DNA of 64,000 nt from Berkiella_A sp964633725 (GTDB lineage: Bacteria; Pseudomonadota; Gammaproteobacteria; Berkiellales; Berkiellaceae), in the NCBI GenBank assembly GCA_964633725.1, contig CAZWHY010000015.1, positions 1 to 64,000 of the forward strand, written 5' to 3'. The position numbers were made by a program, and so were the translations under genes. Below, one piece after another: positions 63,293 to 64,000 of the stretch. Position 1 is the stretch's first letter; each line of letters opens with the position of its first letter. Under the pieces are notes generated by a model. That model ran no database searches and had not been told where the DNA came from. It was given only the letters and a program-made list of their open reading frames with translations.

Positions 63293-63679
63293 ATGGCATA
63301 GATATGCAGTAGAACTTAGACTTTTAGTTATCTGGATTTATGTGTCGAGAGCGAAGATGCGACAAATTATGCAGGCTCCCAAAGGGTTTTTTCTAGATTA
63401 TTTATCTTAGGAACGGGCATGAAATATTTACCCTTTTCGCATCCCATTAAGTAAGCCATCTTTGCTCGAACCTCAATCGACAAAACCCTCACATAGCCCT
63501 GCTATGCTCGCATGCTGTCTCAATCAATTCGTACAAATATAGCGACTTACTGAGCGCTAAAACGGTAAGTTATTTTTGAAGTTCCAGTGAGTTTGCGTGA
63601 CCACCATTAGCACTCTTGTTACTCTGTTTTTATTATTAATTGATAGTAACGTCCGAGTAAATAATTTTTTACTGGAATC
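63293..63679. other. 387-base intergenic stretch with a possible gene remnant
   Basis: On the minus strand, 63367-63501 is open for 44 codons and reads protein-like (VRAKMAYLMGCEKGKYFMPV ... LEKTLWEPA, stop at 63367-63369) but has no start codon in a sensible place and is closed upstream by a stop at 63502-63504. A short palindrome CATAGC-CCT-GCTATG lies next to it. This may be a decayed gene end or a dispersed repeat. Confidence 0.35.
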
Positions 63680-64000
63680 TCATGATAATACGTTTTTTTT
63701 CAGTGCATCACTAGCAGCTGTTAAGGCTAAGCCAATGCCAGGCTCTGAGGTGAAATGGCCTGCATCCTGGACAAACATAAGTGATGAGTTTGGCCAATGC
63801 TTAAAAACGGTATAGGCATTCTGAGCGGGGCAAATAGTGTCATGTTGACCTTGTACAATAATGGCGGGAATATGACTGATTTTATTTAGGTTATTTTGAA
63901 CTTGGTTTTTGTCAAAAAAGAAGTCATTGTAAGCGTAGTGTAAAAAACCACGTGAAATTGCCAGCACAAATTCATCATCATCAACACTTTTTTGTACCGC
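63680..64000 (-). CDS. Second prolyl aminopeptidase-like protein, cut by the window end
   Basis: Only the C-terminal ~106 codons are inside the window; the reading frame stays open through base 64000. VQGQHDTICPAQNAY carries the catalytic Asp and VQDAGHFTSEPGI the catalytic His of S33 prolyl aminopeptidases, aligning with HGRYDMVCTLDNAY and DAGHAASEAGI of the gene at 60231. The two copies differ clearly, so this is an old paralogue or a separately acquired gene. Opposite in orientation to the first copy. Confidence 0.85.
   Translation of the reverse strand, partial: AVQKSVDDDEFVLAISRGFLHYAYNDFFFDKNQVQNNLNKISHIPAIIVQGQHDTICPAQNAYTVFKHWPNSSLMFVQDAGHFTSEPGIGLALTAASDALKKNVLS

Overview
The window is chromosomal DNA from a low-GC gammaproteobacterium. 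The synteny blocks are typical of the class: ubiK-PII-comM, lptM-lysA-dapF, algZ-algR-hemC-hemD, ubiD-fre, trxA-rho, and gpmI/envC/ctpA beside yibN-secB-gpsA-trmL. Among these housekeeping genes sit genes of a kind found in host-associated Legionellales: a eukaryotic-type Ulp1/SENP cysteine protease, a lysine-rich histone-H1-like protein, a huge proline-rich coiled-coil protein, a leaderless Deg-type protease and two large orphan proteins. I infer an intracellular bacterium of amoebae or other eukaryotes, of a Coxiella/Legionella/Berkiella kind. No rRNA, tRNA, CRISPR array or intact insertion sequence was seen.

Layout. 1-4.2 kb: a suspicious poly-C start, comM, a CPA2 cation/proton antiporter and ubiK, all on the minus strand. 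4.2-8.3 kb: PII, a tiny membrane protein, a 2-hydroxyacid dehydrogenase, a HAD phosphatase, the histone-like protein, fdxA and rsd. 8.3-8.9 kb holds no protein gene but encodes a strong candidate CsrA/RsmA-sequestering small RNA with ten GGA motifs. 8.9-11.8 kb: dsbB, dapF, lysA, lptM. 11.9-16.4 kb: an esterase, the AlgZ/AlgR-type two-component system, hemC and hemD. 16.4-21.0 kb: two tandem outer-membrane proteins and the opposing 987-residue coiled-coil gene, which separate hemCD from hemXY. 21.3-24.6 kb: hemX, hemY, fpr. 24.7-25.7 kb: the Ulp1-like protease. 25.7-29.9 kb (minus): fre, ubiD, rho, trxA, with a large inverted repeat in the rho leader.

30.0-36.5 kb: a membrane-lipid/redox run (fatty acid hydroxylase family, TVP38/TMEM64, FAD disulfide oxidoreductase), elbB, an orphan 478-residue protein, and rpoH preceded by a CIRCE-like operator. 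36.5-45.3 kb: a di-iron-type hydrolase, ctpA, envC, gpmI, yibN, secB, gpsA, trmL and an L,D-transpeptidase (envelope, glycolysis, export). 45.5-53.9 kb: a compact MSHA-type type IV pilus operon (PilM/N/O-like proteins, ATPase, platform protein, six prepilins) without a secretin gene. 54.0-55.8 kb: an orphan 615-residue protein. 55.8-59.9 kb (minus): a PP-loop/TusA sulfur-transfer pair joined to glnA, a DUF4124 protein and a hypothetical protein. 60.2-64.0 kb: prolyl aminopeptidase, the Deg-like protease, and a second prolyl aminopeptidase cut by the window end.

How the parts may work together: PII and GlnA belong to nitrogen sensing and assimilation; HemC/D/X/Y build haem; Rsd, RpoH and the CsrA-binding RNA are global growth-phase and stress regulators of the type that control transmissive/replicative switching in intracellular gammaproteobacteria. 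The Ulp1-like protein, with SUMO-interaction-like motifs and a basic tail, is the best candidate for a host-nucleus-directed effector.
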